Shown one piece after another: positions 1-8,700 of a stretch of 64,000 bases of DNA. The position numbers and the translations under genes were made by a program. Every line of letters starts with the position of its first letter. The first letter of the stretch is position 1. The notes beneath the pieces are model-generated. The model had not been told where the DNA came from. It searched no databases and worked only from the letters and a program-made list of their open reading frames with translations. This stretch comes from Streptosporangium carneum (GTDB taxonomy: Bacteria > Actinomycetota > Actinomycetes > Streptosporangiales > Streptosporangiaceae): NCBI RefSeq assembly GCF_027922005.1, contig NZ_BSEV01000005.1, forward strand, positions 327,278 through 391,277, given 5' to 3'.

Positions 1-485
1 ACCTGCACGGGCCCGCACACCAGGTTGGGGCGGTCGGTCGGCTTGCCGTCCGCCTTCCTGCGCTGCCGCCACCGCCATTTGAGCGCCAGCCCGCCGAGCA
101 TCGCGGCCTCGCTGGAGCCGGTCGTCGAGCAGCCCATCGTGTTCTGGTTGGAGGGGGAGTTCCACAGGTCCGCCAGGATGTGCACGCAACGCGACTCGAT
201 CTCCGCGGTCTGCGGGTACTCGTCCTTGTCGATCATGTTCTTGTCGAGGGACCGGTCCATCAGCCGATGGACCTCCTCCTCGCTCCAGGTGGTGCAGAAC
301 GTCGCCAGGTTCTGCGCCGCGTTGCCGTCCAGCAGCAGCTCCGAGTGGAGCAGCTCGTAGACCACCCGCGGGTCGGACTGCCGGTCGGGGATGCGGTACT
401 TCGGCAGTGCCCTCTCGCTCAGCGGCGACGCGTACAGGTCGCCGAACTCGGTGACGTCCCTGCTCGTGACCTTGTGCAAAGCCAT
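1..485 (-). CDS. gadB: Glutamate decarboxylase, N-terminal part (cut by window edge)
   Basis: This is the first 161 codons of a PLP-dependent glutamate decarboxylase, which converts L-glutamate to GABA and CO2 in the cytoplasm and often serves acid resistance. The reverse strand reads [14 protein letters not shown], then [14 protein letters not shown], then a segment containing [18 protein letters not shown] followed by LKWRWR. These are hallmark GAD blocks: the N-terminal helix and the start of the PLP domain with its Ser/Thr-rich phosphate-binding turn. The lysine that binds PLP lies beyond position 1, outside the window. The ATG at 483-485 opens the family's usual N-terminus. The gene stands alone here, with no antiporter visible. 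The family call is firm; completeness cannot be judged. Confidence 0.9.
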   Translation of the reverse strand, partial: MALHKVTSRDVTEFGDLYASPLSERALPKYRIPDRQSDPRVVYELLHSELLLDGNAAQNLATFCTTWSEEEVHRLMDRSLDKNMIDKDEYPQTAEIESRCVHILADLWNSPSNQNTMGCSTTGSSEAAMLGGLALKWRWRQRRKADGKPTDRPNLVCGPVQ

Positions 486-669
486 GAAGATCTCCTGCTC
501 GCTGTGGGCTCGTCATGGGGAGGACCGGATTCGGCCGGATTTTCCCGCTACCTACCCGGTCCTCATGAGGCAGAAGGCCCGCAAAACCTCATAAAAGCGT
601 CAATCCACGACTTTTGCCTTTTGCGCCCAACGAACCGGCAAAGCATCTCCCGCCCCACAGCCGCCGAGG

Positions 670-1803
670 TCAGCGGACCCTGGCGAAGAAGCGGCGAAGG
701 TCGGCGGCGACGTCGTCGGGGCGTTCCATGGCGACGAAGTGATGGCCGCCCGGGTTGTCCTCGGGCCAGTGGACGACGATGTTGTGCCGCTCGGCGAGCC
801 TGCGGATTCCGGGAGGCCCGCTGTACACCCCGGTCGGCACCGTCTTCTGCCCCTCGGGCCAGCCCATGCCGGTGCTGTCGTAGTAGGGCCAGGACGAGGT
901 GCCCAGCGTCCCGGTGAGCCAGTAGAGGCTCACGTTGGTGAGGAACAGGTCGCGGTCGATCAGCTCGTCCACCTGCTTGTCGGCGACGGTGAACTCCTGG
1001 AACTTCTGCGTCATCCAGGCCAGTGCGGCGAGCGGGGAGTCGTGCCATCCGTAGGCGAAGGTCTGGGGCGCGGCGCGCAGCAGCGCGTGGTGGTCCACGC
1101 CCTTCATCCAGTCCTGCCCCTGAAGCCAGGCGTAGGCCGCGCGTTCGTCCTCGGTCATCTCCGGCAGGTCGGCCTCGGTGGGGAAGCCGAGCCCGCTGAT
1201 GACGTAGACGCCGACCACGTGGTCCGGGGCGGCCTTGGCGACCTCGGGGGCGACGTACGCGCCGAAGTCTCCGCCCTGCGCGCCGTAGCGGTCGTATCCA
1301 AGCCGTCGCATCAGCTCCGCCCAGATCCCCGCCACGCGCGCGGCGTTCCAGCCGGCCTCGCGCGGCGGCGCGGAGAAGCCGAAGCCGGGCAGCGACGGCA
1401 CGACGACGTGGAACGCCTCCGAGGGGTCGCCGCCGTGCGCGCGGGGGTCGGTGAGACGGCCGACGAGCTCGGCGAACTCCAGGAAGGAGTTCGGCCAGCC
1501 GTGCGTGAGGACGAGCGGCAGGGCGTCCGGCTCGGCGGAGCGCACATGCAGGAAGTGGACGTCCTGACCGTCGATCTCTGTCATGAACTGCGGAAACCCG
1601 TTCAGCCGGGCTTCGTGCCGACGCCAGTCGTAGCCGTCACGCCAGTAGTCGGCCAGCTCCCTGAGACGGTCGGCGGGGACCCCGCGGCTCCACCCCTCGC
1701 CGGGCAGCGGCCGGGGCCACCGGACACGGGCCAGTCGGTCTCTCAGGTCGTCCAGGTCGGCCTGGGGGATGTCGATGCGGAAGGGGCGGATGCCGGTGCC
1801 CAT
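670..1803 (-). CDS. Epoxide hydrolase, N-terminal EHN domain plus alpha/beta hydrolase
   Basis: A 377-residue soluble epoxide hydrolase that opens epoxides to diols through a covalent ester intermediate. Residues 1-110 match the EHN cap ([20 protein letters not shown] near the start). The hydrolase fold follows, with HGWPNS as oxyanion-hole motif, the nucleophile Asp near residue 178 in [12 protein letters not shown], lid tyrosines, and a C-terminal [11 protein letters not shown] that supplies the catalytic His. The start is set by ATG 1801-1803 behind AGGAGAACC; the frame stays open further upstream but has no ribosome site. It is divergent from the WYL regulator at 1954, which may control it. 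The natural substrate is unknown. Confidence 0.88.
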   Translation of the reverse strand: MGTGIRPFRIDIPQADLDDLRDRLARVRWPRPLPGEGWSRGVPADRLRELADYWRDGYDWRRHEARLNGFPQFMTEIDGQDVHFLHVRSAEPDALPLVLTHGWPNSFLEFAELVGRLTDPRAHGGDPSEAFHVVVPSLPGFGFSAPPREAGWNAARVAGIWAELMRRLGYDRYGAQGGDFGAYVAPEVAKAAPDHVVGVYVISGLGFPTEADLPEMTEDERAAYAWLQGQDWMKGVDHHALLRAAPQTFAYGWHDSPLAALAWMTQKFQEFTVADKQVDELIDRDLFLTNVSLYWLTGTLGTSSWPYYDSTGMGWPEGQKTVPTGVYSGPPGIRRLAERHNIVVHWPEDNPGGHHFVAMERPDDVAADLRRFFARVR

Positions 1804-1820
1804 GGTTCTCCTCGTGCGTG

Positions 1821-1896
1821 GCGGTGACGTGAGCGCGTGCCGCGACGACGTGAACGGCCGCCGTGGCGGTGCGCGCGTGTCGCGGTGACGTGAGCG
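1821..1896. repeat. Direct repeat in divergent promoter region
   Basis: The 15-mer gcggtgacgtgagcg occurs at 1821-1835 and exactly again at 1882-1896, in the 150-bp gap between the divergent epoxide hydrolase and WYL regulator genes. The spacing is 61 bp. It could be a duplicated operator for the regulator or a chance local duplication in GC-rich DNA. Confidence 0.45.
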
Positions 1897-1953
1897 ACAG
1901 TAGAAACCATGTAGGTCGAATCCTGTCCTATATGGCTGGGCATCCTGGATTCC

Positions 1954-2940
1954 ATGAGCGAAACCTCCGCGCGCCTGCTCGCCCTGCTGTCCCTGCTGCA
2001 GACTCCCCGGGAATGGCCGGGCGCCGAGCTGGCCGAGCGGCTGCGGGTCAGCCCCCGCACCATCCGCCGTGACGTCGACCGCCTGCGCGAGCTGGGATAC
2101 CCGGTGCGGGCGACGATGGGGGCGGTAGGCGGCTACCGGCTCGTCGCGGGCAAGGCCATGTCGCCGCTGCTGCTCGACGACGAGGAGGCAGTCGCCATCG
2201 CGGTCGGCCTGCGCGCCGCGGCCGGAGCGCCGGTCGAGGGCATCGAGGAGGCGTCGGTACGGGCCCTGACCAAGCTGGAGCAGGTGCTCCCGGCCCGGCT
2301 GCGGCACCGGGTCGCCGCCCTCGGGGCCGCCACGGTGTCGATGGCGACCGGGGAGGTGGCGAGGGTGGACCCGAGGCACCTGACGGTGCTCGCCGGAGCC
2401 GTCACAGGGCGTGAACGCCTGCGGTTCGGCTACCGGGCGGCCGACGGGACCGAGACCGGACGTCTGGTCGAGCCGCACCGGCTGGTGGCGGCCGCGCGCC
2501 GCTGGTATCTGCTGGCCTACGACAACGACCGCGACGACTGGCGGGTCTTCCGCGTCGACCGCGTCGGCGACCCCCGGCCGACCGGCGCGCGGTTCACGTC
2601 CCGGCAGCCCCCGGAACAGGACGCGGCGGCCTTCGTCGCCGGCAGACTGTACTCACTCGCCCCGACCTACGAGGTACGGGCGACCCTGCGTCTTCCCGCC
2701 GGACAGGCGGCTGAGCGGCTCGGCGCGGCCCCGGGCGAGGTTCAGCCGGTCGACGAGCACAGCTGCCGTCTGTACGGGCGCGCCGACACCCTGGAATGGC
2801 TGGCGTCGCGGCTGCTCATGCTCGGCTGCGAGTTCCAGGTGCACGAGCCGCCGGAGCTGTCGGCGTACCTGCGCGAGCTGGCCGCCCGCGCCGCCCGCGC
2901 GGCGGGAGATCCCGGCGATGCCGGTCATCGCCAGACGTGA
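1954..2940 (+). CDS. WYL-domain transcriptional regulator (YafY type)
   Basis: A 328-residue DNA-binding regulator. Residues 1-60 form a DeoR-like winged helix-turn-helix ([20 protein letters not shown], then [20 protein letters not shown]). A WYL domain follows, with the diagnostic RRWYLLAYD at about 182-190, and a WCX-type C-terminal domain ends the protein. WYL proteins sense ligands, often nucleic acids or small metabolites, and usually act on neighbouring genes. The epoxide hydrolase diverges from it across a 150-bp gap, so joint control is likely. Translation starts at ATG 1954. A perfect hairpin overlaps the stop codon. Confidence 0.9.
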   Translation: MSETSARLLALLSLLQTPREWPGAELAERLRVSPRTIRRDVDRLRELGYPVRATMGAVGGYRLVAGKAMSPLLLDDEEAVAIAVGLRAAAGAPVEGIEEASVRALTKLEQVLPARLRHRVAALGAATVSMATGEVARVDPRHLTVLAGAVTGRERLRFGYRAADGTETGRLVEPHRLVAAARRWYLLAYDNDRDDWRVFRVDRVGDPRPTGARFTSRQPPEQDAAAFVAGRLYSLAPTYEVRATLRLPAGQAAERLGAAPGEVQPVDEHSCRLYGRADTLEWLASRLLMLGCEFQVHEPPELSAYLRELAARAARAAGDPGDAGHRQT

Positions 2941-2965
2941 CCGGCACCGGTGAGCGGTGCCGGTC
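2939..2965 (+). terminator. Hairpin terminator after WYL regulator
   Basis: A perfect 10-bp inverted repeat (GACCGGCACC at 2939-2948, GGTGCCGGTC at 2956-2965) with a 7-nt loop overlaps the stop codon at 2938-2940. No T-tract follows, as is common for actinomycete terminators. Confidence 0.7.
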
Positions 2966-3267
2966 TGAGGTCCCCCACCGGTGAACCAGAACCGGACGGG
3001 GAGGGTGACGCCTCACCCCGGAGGTGAAGTCGGGGCGGGCGGAGCTGTGTCGACCGGGGGACGACGCGTGCCGAGCCTTCCGCCGCGTCATGACCGGAAT
3101 CCGGCGGTTTATGACCGAGATGCTGATTGTTCCGCTATCCGGGGTCATGGTTACGTAGGCGTCGCTTGAGGTTTTCGATCAATGTTCGTCCGGTTCTGGA
3201 TTGGTTCGACGTATCGCAGAAGGCATGACGACAGTTCGCGGGACAGCCACCGCGGGGGCGATATGAC

Positions 3268-3306
3268 GCCCGGCACGCCTGCCGGGCGAGGGGCTCGTCG
3301 ACGAGC
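3268..3306. promoter_or_regulatory. Tandem inverted repeats in leader
   Basis: Two adjacent elements: an 8-bp perfect stem with a 4-nt loop (3268-3275 with 3280-3287) and a 14-bp perfect palindrome (3293-3306). The palindrome has the form of a dimer-binding operator; the hairpin could act in RNA. No regulator is identified. Confidence 0.4.
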
Positions 3307-3376
3307 GTCCACGACACCACGAACAGCACGTGGTCGCGGGACGGGCCGAAGTCCGCTGACAACCGACGACGTACTG

Positions 3377-3409
3377 CCGTCCCGGCCGTGCGACACACGG
3401 CCGGGACGG
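3377..3409 (+). promoter_or_regulatory. Strong hairpin just before the serine hydrolase start
   Basis: Perfect 14-bp stem CCGTCCCGGCCGTG (3377-3390) and CACGGCCGGGACGG (3396-3409) around the loop CGACA. It ends 20 bases before the ATG at 3430, just ahead of the GAGGGAG ribosome site. It would serve as a terminator for upstream transcription or as an attenuator. Confidence 0.6.
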
Positions 3410-3429
3410 TTCACCGATGAGGGAGCGAC

Positions 3430-4668
3430 ATGAGAATTCTCAGCGGGCTGCTCACAGGTGTGCTTGTCGCATCTGTCTTGGCCCTGCTGCCGACCTCCGC
3501 GGCGCAGGCCGAGGTGTGTCAGCACCGTACGGGCGTCAACCATGACGGCGGCATCTTCCCCAACCCGTTCACCGAGGACTCGATCTGCGGCAACCAGGCC
3601 CAGGCCCCGGTGCGCGCCACCCCCGACGGCGGCTCGCCGCAGGTGGGGATCCTGGACTCGACCCGGAGCTGGTTCCTGTGCTGGGCGCGCGGCCAGCAGC
3701 ACAGCGGCGGCAACAACGTGTGGTACTACACCCAGGGCGACCGCGTGGTGAGCGACCCGGGGCGGCGGGGCTACGGCTTCGTGCCCGCCTCGCACCTGAA
3801 CACCTCCGTCGATCCGGGGGACGCGCGCCTCAGCGAGTGCCCGCCGATCCCCTCGGGGCGCGCGACGGCGTACATGGTGTACGACCGCACCACCGGGGCG
3901 TCCACCCGGAGTGACGAGCACAAGCAGTTCCGCTCCGCCTCGCTGGTGAAGCTGCTCATCGCCCTCGACTATCTCGAGGCCCGTGGTCCCGGGGCGAGCA
4001 TCCCGGCCGCCGACGCCCAGTTGCTGCAGACGATGCTGCGCTCCAGCGACGACACCGCCGCGACCACCCTGTGGACGCGCAACGGCTACAACGCGATCGT
4101 GAACCGGATGGTGACCAAGATAGGTCTGGTCGACACCACGCCCCCCGCCAACCAGAACATCTGGGGCTACACCGCCGTCAGCGCCGCCGACGTGGTGACG
4201 ACCTACCGCTACATCCTGGAGCGGGCCCACCCGACGTTCCGTGACCTCATCATGGGGCACCTGCGCCTGGCGACCCGCTGCGCCTCGGACGGGTGGGACC
4301 AGTACTTCGGCATCCCGAGCGCCATCCCCAGGCCCTGGGCCGTCAAGCAGGGGTGGTCCGGCTTCAGCCTGAACCCGCCGCCCGGCCAGGAGTGCCAGGC
4401 CCAGACAGGCCGTACCGGGAACGCCTCCGAGGACGGCCGTGCCGACGGCGCGTCCACGGACGACCGCGCCGGGGACGCCTCCCAGGCGGCCAACGCCGCG
4501 GGTCCTGATCTGAGCGGCGTCGCGATGCACACCAGCGGCACCTTCTGCGCGAACGACCGCAAGATCATGGTGGTGCTGACCCTGAACCCGGCCGGCACCA
4601 CCTGGTCCGACGCGGGCGGCCGGCTGACGACACAGGCGGGAGATCTCTACCGGGCCGTCGGCTGCTGA
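3430..4668 (+). CDS. Secreted serine hydrolase, beta-lactamase class A fold
   Basis: A 412-residue exported protein. Residues 1-27 are a Sec signal peptide ending AQA, before the mature start EVCQHR. Residues about 50-125 look like an SH3-type module. The catalytic part follows: S171-L-V-K174 is the SxxK motif of class A beta-lactamases and PBPs, and a KQGW segment near residue 305 sits where the KTG-like strand is expected. A Gly/Asp/Ala-rich insert lies at about 330-360. It may act on cell-wall peptides or beta-lactams; the weak second and third motifs argue against a classical resistance enzyme. GAGGGAG precedes the ATG. The structured leader suggests regulation. Confidence 0.75.
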   Translation: MRILSGLLTGVLVASVLALLPTSAAQAEVCQHRTGVNHDGGIFPNPFTEDSICGNQAQAPVRATPDGGSPQVGILDSTRSWFLCWARGQQHSGGNNVWYYTQGDRVVSDPGRRGYGFVPASHLNTSVDPGDARLSECPPIPSGRATAYMVYDRTTGASTRSDEHKQFRSASLVKLLIALDYLEARGPGASIPAADAQLLQTMLRSSDDTAATTLWTRNGYNAIVNRMVTKIGLVDTTPPANQNIWGYTAVSAADVVTTYRYILERAHPTFRDLIMGHLRLATRCASDGWDQYFGIPSAIPRPWAVKQGWSGFSLNPPPGQECQAQTGRTGNASEDGRADGASTDDRAGDASQAANAAGPDLSGVAMHTSGTFCANDRKIMVVLTLNPAGTTWSDAGGRLTTQAGDLYRAVGC

Positions 4669-5482
4669 CGGGAGGACGGCAGGCGCGTCCCGAGGGGCCC
4701 GCGGGACCGGGCGGCGGTCGACGGACCCGCGGGACCGGGCGGTGGTGAGGCGATGGTGACCGCCGGAGGAGGGACGCCGGGCGGCGGCCAGAAACCGGCC
4801 TGCCTGGCGCCGAAGAAACCGGCGTTGACCCGATCGGAGGTGTTGACCCAGCCGGTGAGCTCGTACTCGGTGTTCGGCGTGACGGGGACGGTCTGCAGGA
4901 TGGCGTTCCACTGGCGGCCGGTCGACCAGGTGAAGGCGTTGTTGTCGCCGGTGTGCCGTTTGAAGTTCCTCCGGTCGATCCCCTTCCAGTCGGACCCCTC
5001 GGTGAACCAGGGCGAGCCGATGTCGTCGCGGTTCTGGACCTCGAAGCTGCCGTCGAACACGCGCGACATGCGCAGGTCGTAACTGGGATCGGCGCCGGTG
5101 AAACGGTTGAGCGGCCGACCGCTGAGCTGGACGTTCCTGACCGGCTTCCAGACGCCGAGGATCAGTGACCTGTAGAGGACGTCGACGGCGTCGAGGTTCC
5201 AGTTGTCGGCGAACAGGCCGTCGGGCGTGGTCGTGGTGAGGCGCAGGCCGGTGATCTCGGCGGCTCGCGATCGCAGAGGAAGGCGTCGGCGGCGGACGCG
5301 GCCGAAGGCGGCAGGAACAGGCCGGCGGCGACGATCAACACGGTCGTGAGCAGGAGCGAGGTCCGGCGCGACCCGTCGCGCGTCCGGGTCTCTCGGCGGC
5401 CACGGGTCCCGCGACTGACGCCACGGGTTTTCCGGGGCTCGTACGTCTTTTCGGCGCGGGCACGTGAACGTTTCAGGAACAC
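4647..5482 (-). pseudogene. Frameshifted secreted beta-sandwich-type protein remnant
   Basis: On the reverse strand a GTG start (5480-5482) follows AAGGAGGAATCAACCT and encodes an Arg-rich N-region and a signal peptide (LLLTTVLIVAAGLFLPPSAA, then SA). After about codon 70 this frame degenerates. Another frame then carries sensible protein: ITGLRLTTTTPDGLFADNWN, later VFDGSFEVQNRDDIGSPWF and LTGWVNTSDRVNAGFFGARQ. That pattern resembles secreted carbohydrate-binding or PLAT-like domains of actinomycetes. The junction is near 5270. The 3' end also looks abnormal, running into a Pro/Ser/Arg tail that overlaps the serine hydrolase gene by 22 bp. Either a decayed gene or a sequencing indel; the damaged 3' end favours decay. 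Confidence 0.65.
4698..4746. repeat. Short tandem duplication at the 3' end of the remnant
   Basis: A 21-bp word (4698-4718) recurs at 4726-4746 with one mismatch, period 28 bp. It lies in the degenerate 3' part of the frameshifted secreted-protein gene and fits local slippage. Confidence 0.55.
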
Positions 5483-5498
5483 AGGTTGATTCCTCCTT

Positions 5499-5534
5499 TT
5501 TTCATGGCGTGGTACGGCCTTTTCATGGCGTGGT
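5499..5534. repeat. Direct repeats with 21-bp period between divergent genes
   Basis: The 15-mer ttttcatggcgtggt occurs at 5499-5513 and 5520-5534, two helical turns apart, in the gap between the leftward secreted-protein remnant and the STAND/WD40 gene. The phase and position suit paired binding sites for a regulator. Confidence 0.45.
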
Positions 5535-5712
5535 GGGTCCGTGCCCGTTTCGCCGCGGACGCGGGTGGGCGGTAAAGGCCGTCGCGGGTGTCAGCAGAGC
5601 ACGTTCTCGCCTCGCTGAGAGGCTCCCGATAAATGTCCGGACAAGTCAGGACGCCCGCTGAGCACGCCCGGTAGGATTCCCGGCGCATCGGCCTGTCGGC
5701 AGGGAGGACGTC

Positions 5713-8700
5713 GTGTCCGATAAGTCCCCTAAAGGTGACAAATCTGGATTAACGGATATTGTGAGTCGACAGGAATTCGCCAGGGAATTGACGTCGTTGC
5801 GTGAACTGGCGGGCCTGACGGTGAGAGACGTCACCCGCTCGACGGGAATTCCAGGCAGCACCGTCGGCGGTTATTTCGCGGGCGCGCATCTGCCCAACCA
5901 GAAGGCGCTCGCCGACGTGCTCGCCGCCTGCGGCGTCACCGACCCCGACGAGCTGACGCACTGGCGTGAGGCCCTGCTCGTCGTCCGCAGGGCTCCGGGA
6001 CGCCGCCCCGCGAGCGCGCCCTGCCCGTACCGTGGGCTGGCCGGCTTTCAGCCGGAGGACGCCGAATGGTTCCACGGCAGGGAACGGCTCACCGCGGAAC
6101 TGACCGCACGGGTCACCCGGTTGACGCGTGACGGGGGCGGGGTGCTCGCGGTGGTGGGCCCCTCGGGGGCGGGCAAGTCGTCGCTGTTGCGCGCCGGGCT
6201 CATCCCGGCGCTGGGCGGCCCGCGTGCGGTCGTGCTGACCACGCCGAAGGAACTGACCGACCCCGGGAGACCGACCGGATCCGGGGATGTGACCGAGCCG
6301 GGGGAGCCGGTCGCGTTCGAGGACGTCACGCCGGGGGAGCCGGTCGCGTCCGGTGACGTGACCGAGCCGGGAGAGGCCGTGTCCACCGGTCCGGTCGCGG
6401 CGGAGGAGCCGGTCTCCGGGCCGACCGCCTCCTCTGTGCCGGACCCGCCCGCGTCCGTGCCGGACCCGCTGGCCGTGCTCGCCCGGTGGTGCGGGCAGGC
6501 GGAGGTCGCCCCGGGCGCAGGGGGGCCGGTGGTCGTCGTGGACCAGTTCGAGGAGGTCTTCACCGAGTGGCATGACGGAGCACGCCGCCGGGCGTTCGTC
6601 GCGGCCCTGAGCGAAGCGGGCAGGGCGGCCTCCACCCACGCCGCGGCCTCCTCCGCCCTGCCGCCCAAGACCGTCGTCGTCCTCGGCATGCGGGCCGACT
6701 TCTACGGCGAGGCCCTGCGGGACCCGGCGCTCGCGCGTGTCCTGCAGGACGGGCAGATCCTCATGGGGCCGATGACCCGCGAGGAGGTCGAGGACGCGAT
6801 CGTGAAGCCTGCCGTCCGCGCGAGAATCGACGTCGAGGAGGGCCTGGTCGAGCTGATCCTGCGCGATCTCGCCCCCGCGTTCGCCGGTCGGGACGCCGAC
6901 GCGGGGGAGGCGGCGCACGACGCGGGGGCGCTGCCGCTGCTCTCGCACGCCCTGCTGGCCACCTGCGAGGCCGGCAGGAGGCGCCGGCTGACCGTGGCGG
7001 CGTACCGCGACGGCGGCGGTATCCACGGCGCGATCGCTCACACCGCCGAGGCCGTCTACAAGTCGCTCGACGAGGAACGACGCGCGCTGACCCACCGGCT
7101 GTTCCTGCGCCTGGTGCGGGTGTCGGACGACGGCGCGGACACCCGTCGCCGGGTGCGCGGGGCCGATCTGGCCGGTGAGGACGGGCGGCTGGGCGCGATC
7201 GTGGACGCGTTCGTCGAGGCCAGACTGCTGACGGCCGAGACCGACACCGTCACCGTCACACATGAGGCGCTGCTGCGCACCTGGCCGAGACTGCGGGCCT
7301 GGATCGCCGCCGACCGCACGGGACTGCTCGTCGGGCAGCGTCTGGCCGAGGCGGCCGAGCAGTGGGAGGGCGAGGGGCGCGATCCCGCCGCCCTGTACGG
7401 CGGGGCCCGCCTCGCGGCGGCCCAGCGGTGGCTGGACACGACGCGCCAGGATCCGGCCCCGCCCCTGCTCCGGGCCTTCGTCGCGGCCTGCGAACGGCAC
7501 GAGCGCCGTCGCGCCAGGCGGCTCTACCAGGTGGTCGCCGCGCTGTGCGCGCTGGTCGTCGCGACGGCCTGCGCGGCGGTGCTCGCCGTACGGGCGAACG
7601 GCGAAGCCGAACGGCAGCGCGACCAGGCCCTGTCCGGCAAGGTCGCCAACGAGGCCAGGGGGCTGCACGCGGCCGATCCGGCGCTGGCGGCGCAGCTCGT
7701 CCTGGCCGCCCACCGGCTCGCCCCGACCGCCGAGTCACGCGGCGGGCTGCTGAGCACGGTGGGCGACCACTACGCGACCCGGCTGACCGAGCACACCAAC
7801 GCCGTCTACGCCGCCGAGTTCAGCCCGGACGGGCGGATCATGGCCAGCGCGAGCCTCGACCGGACGGTGCGTCTGTGGGACGTCGCCGACCGGCACAGGC
7901 CCGTTCCGCTGGCCACGATCACCGGGCACACCGAAGGCGTCACGTCGCTGGCCTTCGGACCGGGCGGGCGGGTGCTGGCCAGCGCCGGCGACGACCGTAC
8001 GGCGAGGCTGTGGGACCTCTCCGATCTCAGGCGGCCCGTGGCGCTGGGCGTCCTGGCCGGGCACGGTCAGGGCGTCATCGGCCTCGCCTTCAGTCCGGAC
8101 GGACGCACGGTGGCGACCGCGTCGTACGACCGTACGGCCAAGTTGTGGGACGTCTCCGATCCCAGGCGGCCCGTGGCGCTGGCGACGCTGAAAGGCGCGA
8201 AGAGCGCGCTGTCGGGGGTGGCCTTCAGCCCGGACGGGCGGACGCTCGTCGTGACCGCCTTCGAGAAGACCGTCCGGCTGTGGGACGTCGCCGACCCGCG
8301 TCGCCCGGCGCGCCTGCCCGACCTCAGGGGGCACGGCGACCGGGTGCTGTGCGCGGTCTTCAGCCCCGGCGGGCGGCTGCTCGCGACCGGTGGCTTCGAC
8401 AACACCGTACGCCTGTGGGACGTCGCCGACCCGCGCCGCGTGCGTGAGCTGCCCACGCTCACCGGCCACGAGGGCGGCGTCGTGGCCGCCGCGTTCACCG
8501 CCGACGGGCACACGCTGGCGACCGGGAGCTACGACCGCACGATCCGGCTGTGGGATGTGACCGACCCCGCGTTCCCGAGCGCTCCCGCCGTGCTGAACGG
8601 GCATTCGGGGACGGTCTACACCGTCGCCTTCACCCCCGGAGGCGACGCGCTGGCCAGCGGCGGCGGAGACGACAGCGTGCGGCTGTGGGACCTGCGGCGG

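Larger units (their letters stand above)
2966..3429. other. Non-coding leader region upstream of serine hydrolase
   Basis: No convincing gene lies here. Short open frames on both strands have Arg/Thr-rich compositions unlike neighbouring proteins. The right half is dense in perfect inverted repeats: GCCCGGCA/TGCCGGGC at 3268-3287, the palindrome GCTCGTCGACGAGC at 3293-3306, and a 14-bp stem at 3377-3409. This suggests a structured 5' leader for the gene at 3430. Confidence 0.5.

Noticed and set aside
2981..3169. 62-codon frame after the WYL gene
   Set aside because: No ribosome site, biased Gly/Arg composition, and no continuation of any recognised protein.
3182..3433. 84-codon frame overlapping the serine hydrolase start by ATGA
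   Set aside because: Arg/Thr/Pro-rich composition without any fold, and the frame runs through three hairpins; the overlap is probably coincidental.
3430..4668. A true class A beta-lactamase resistance gene
   Set aside because: Only SxxK is clear; SDN and the Glu of the omega loop are not recognisable, so the broader serine hydrolase call is safer.
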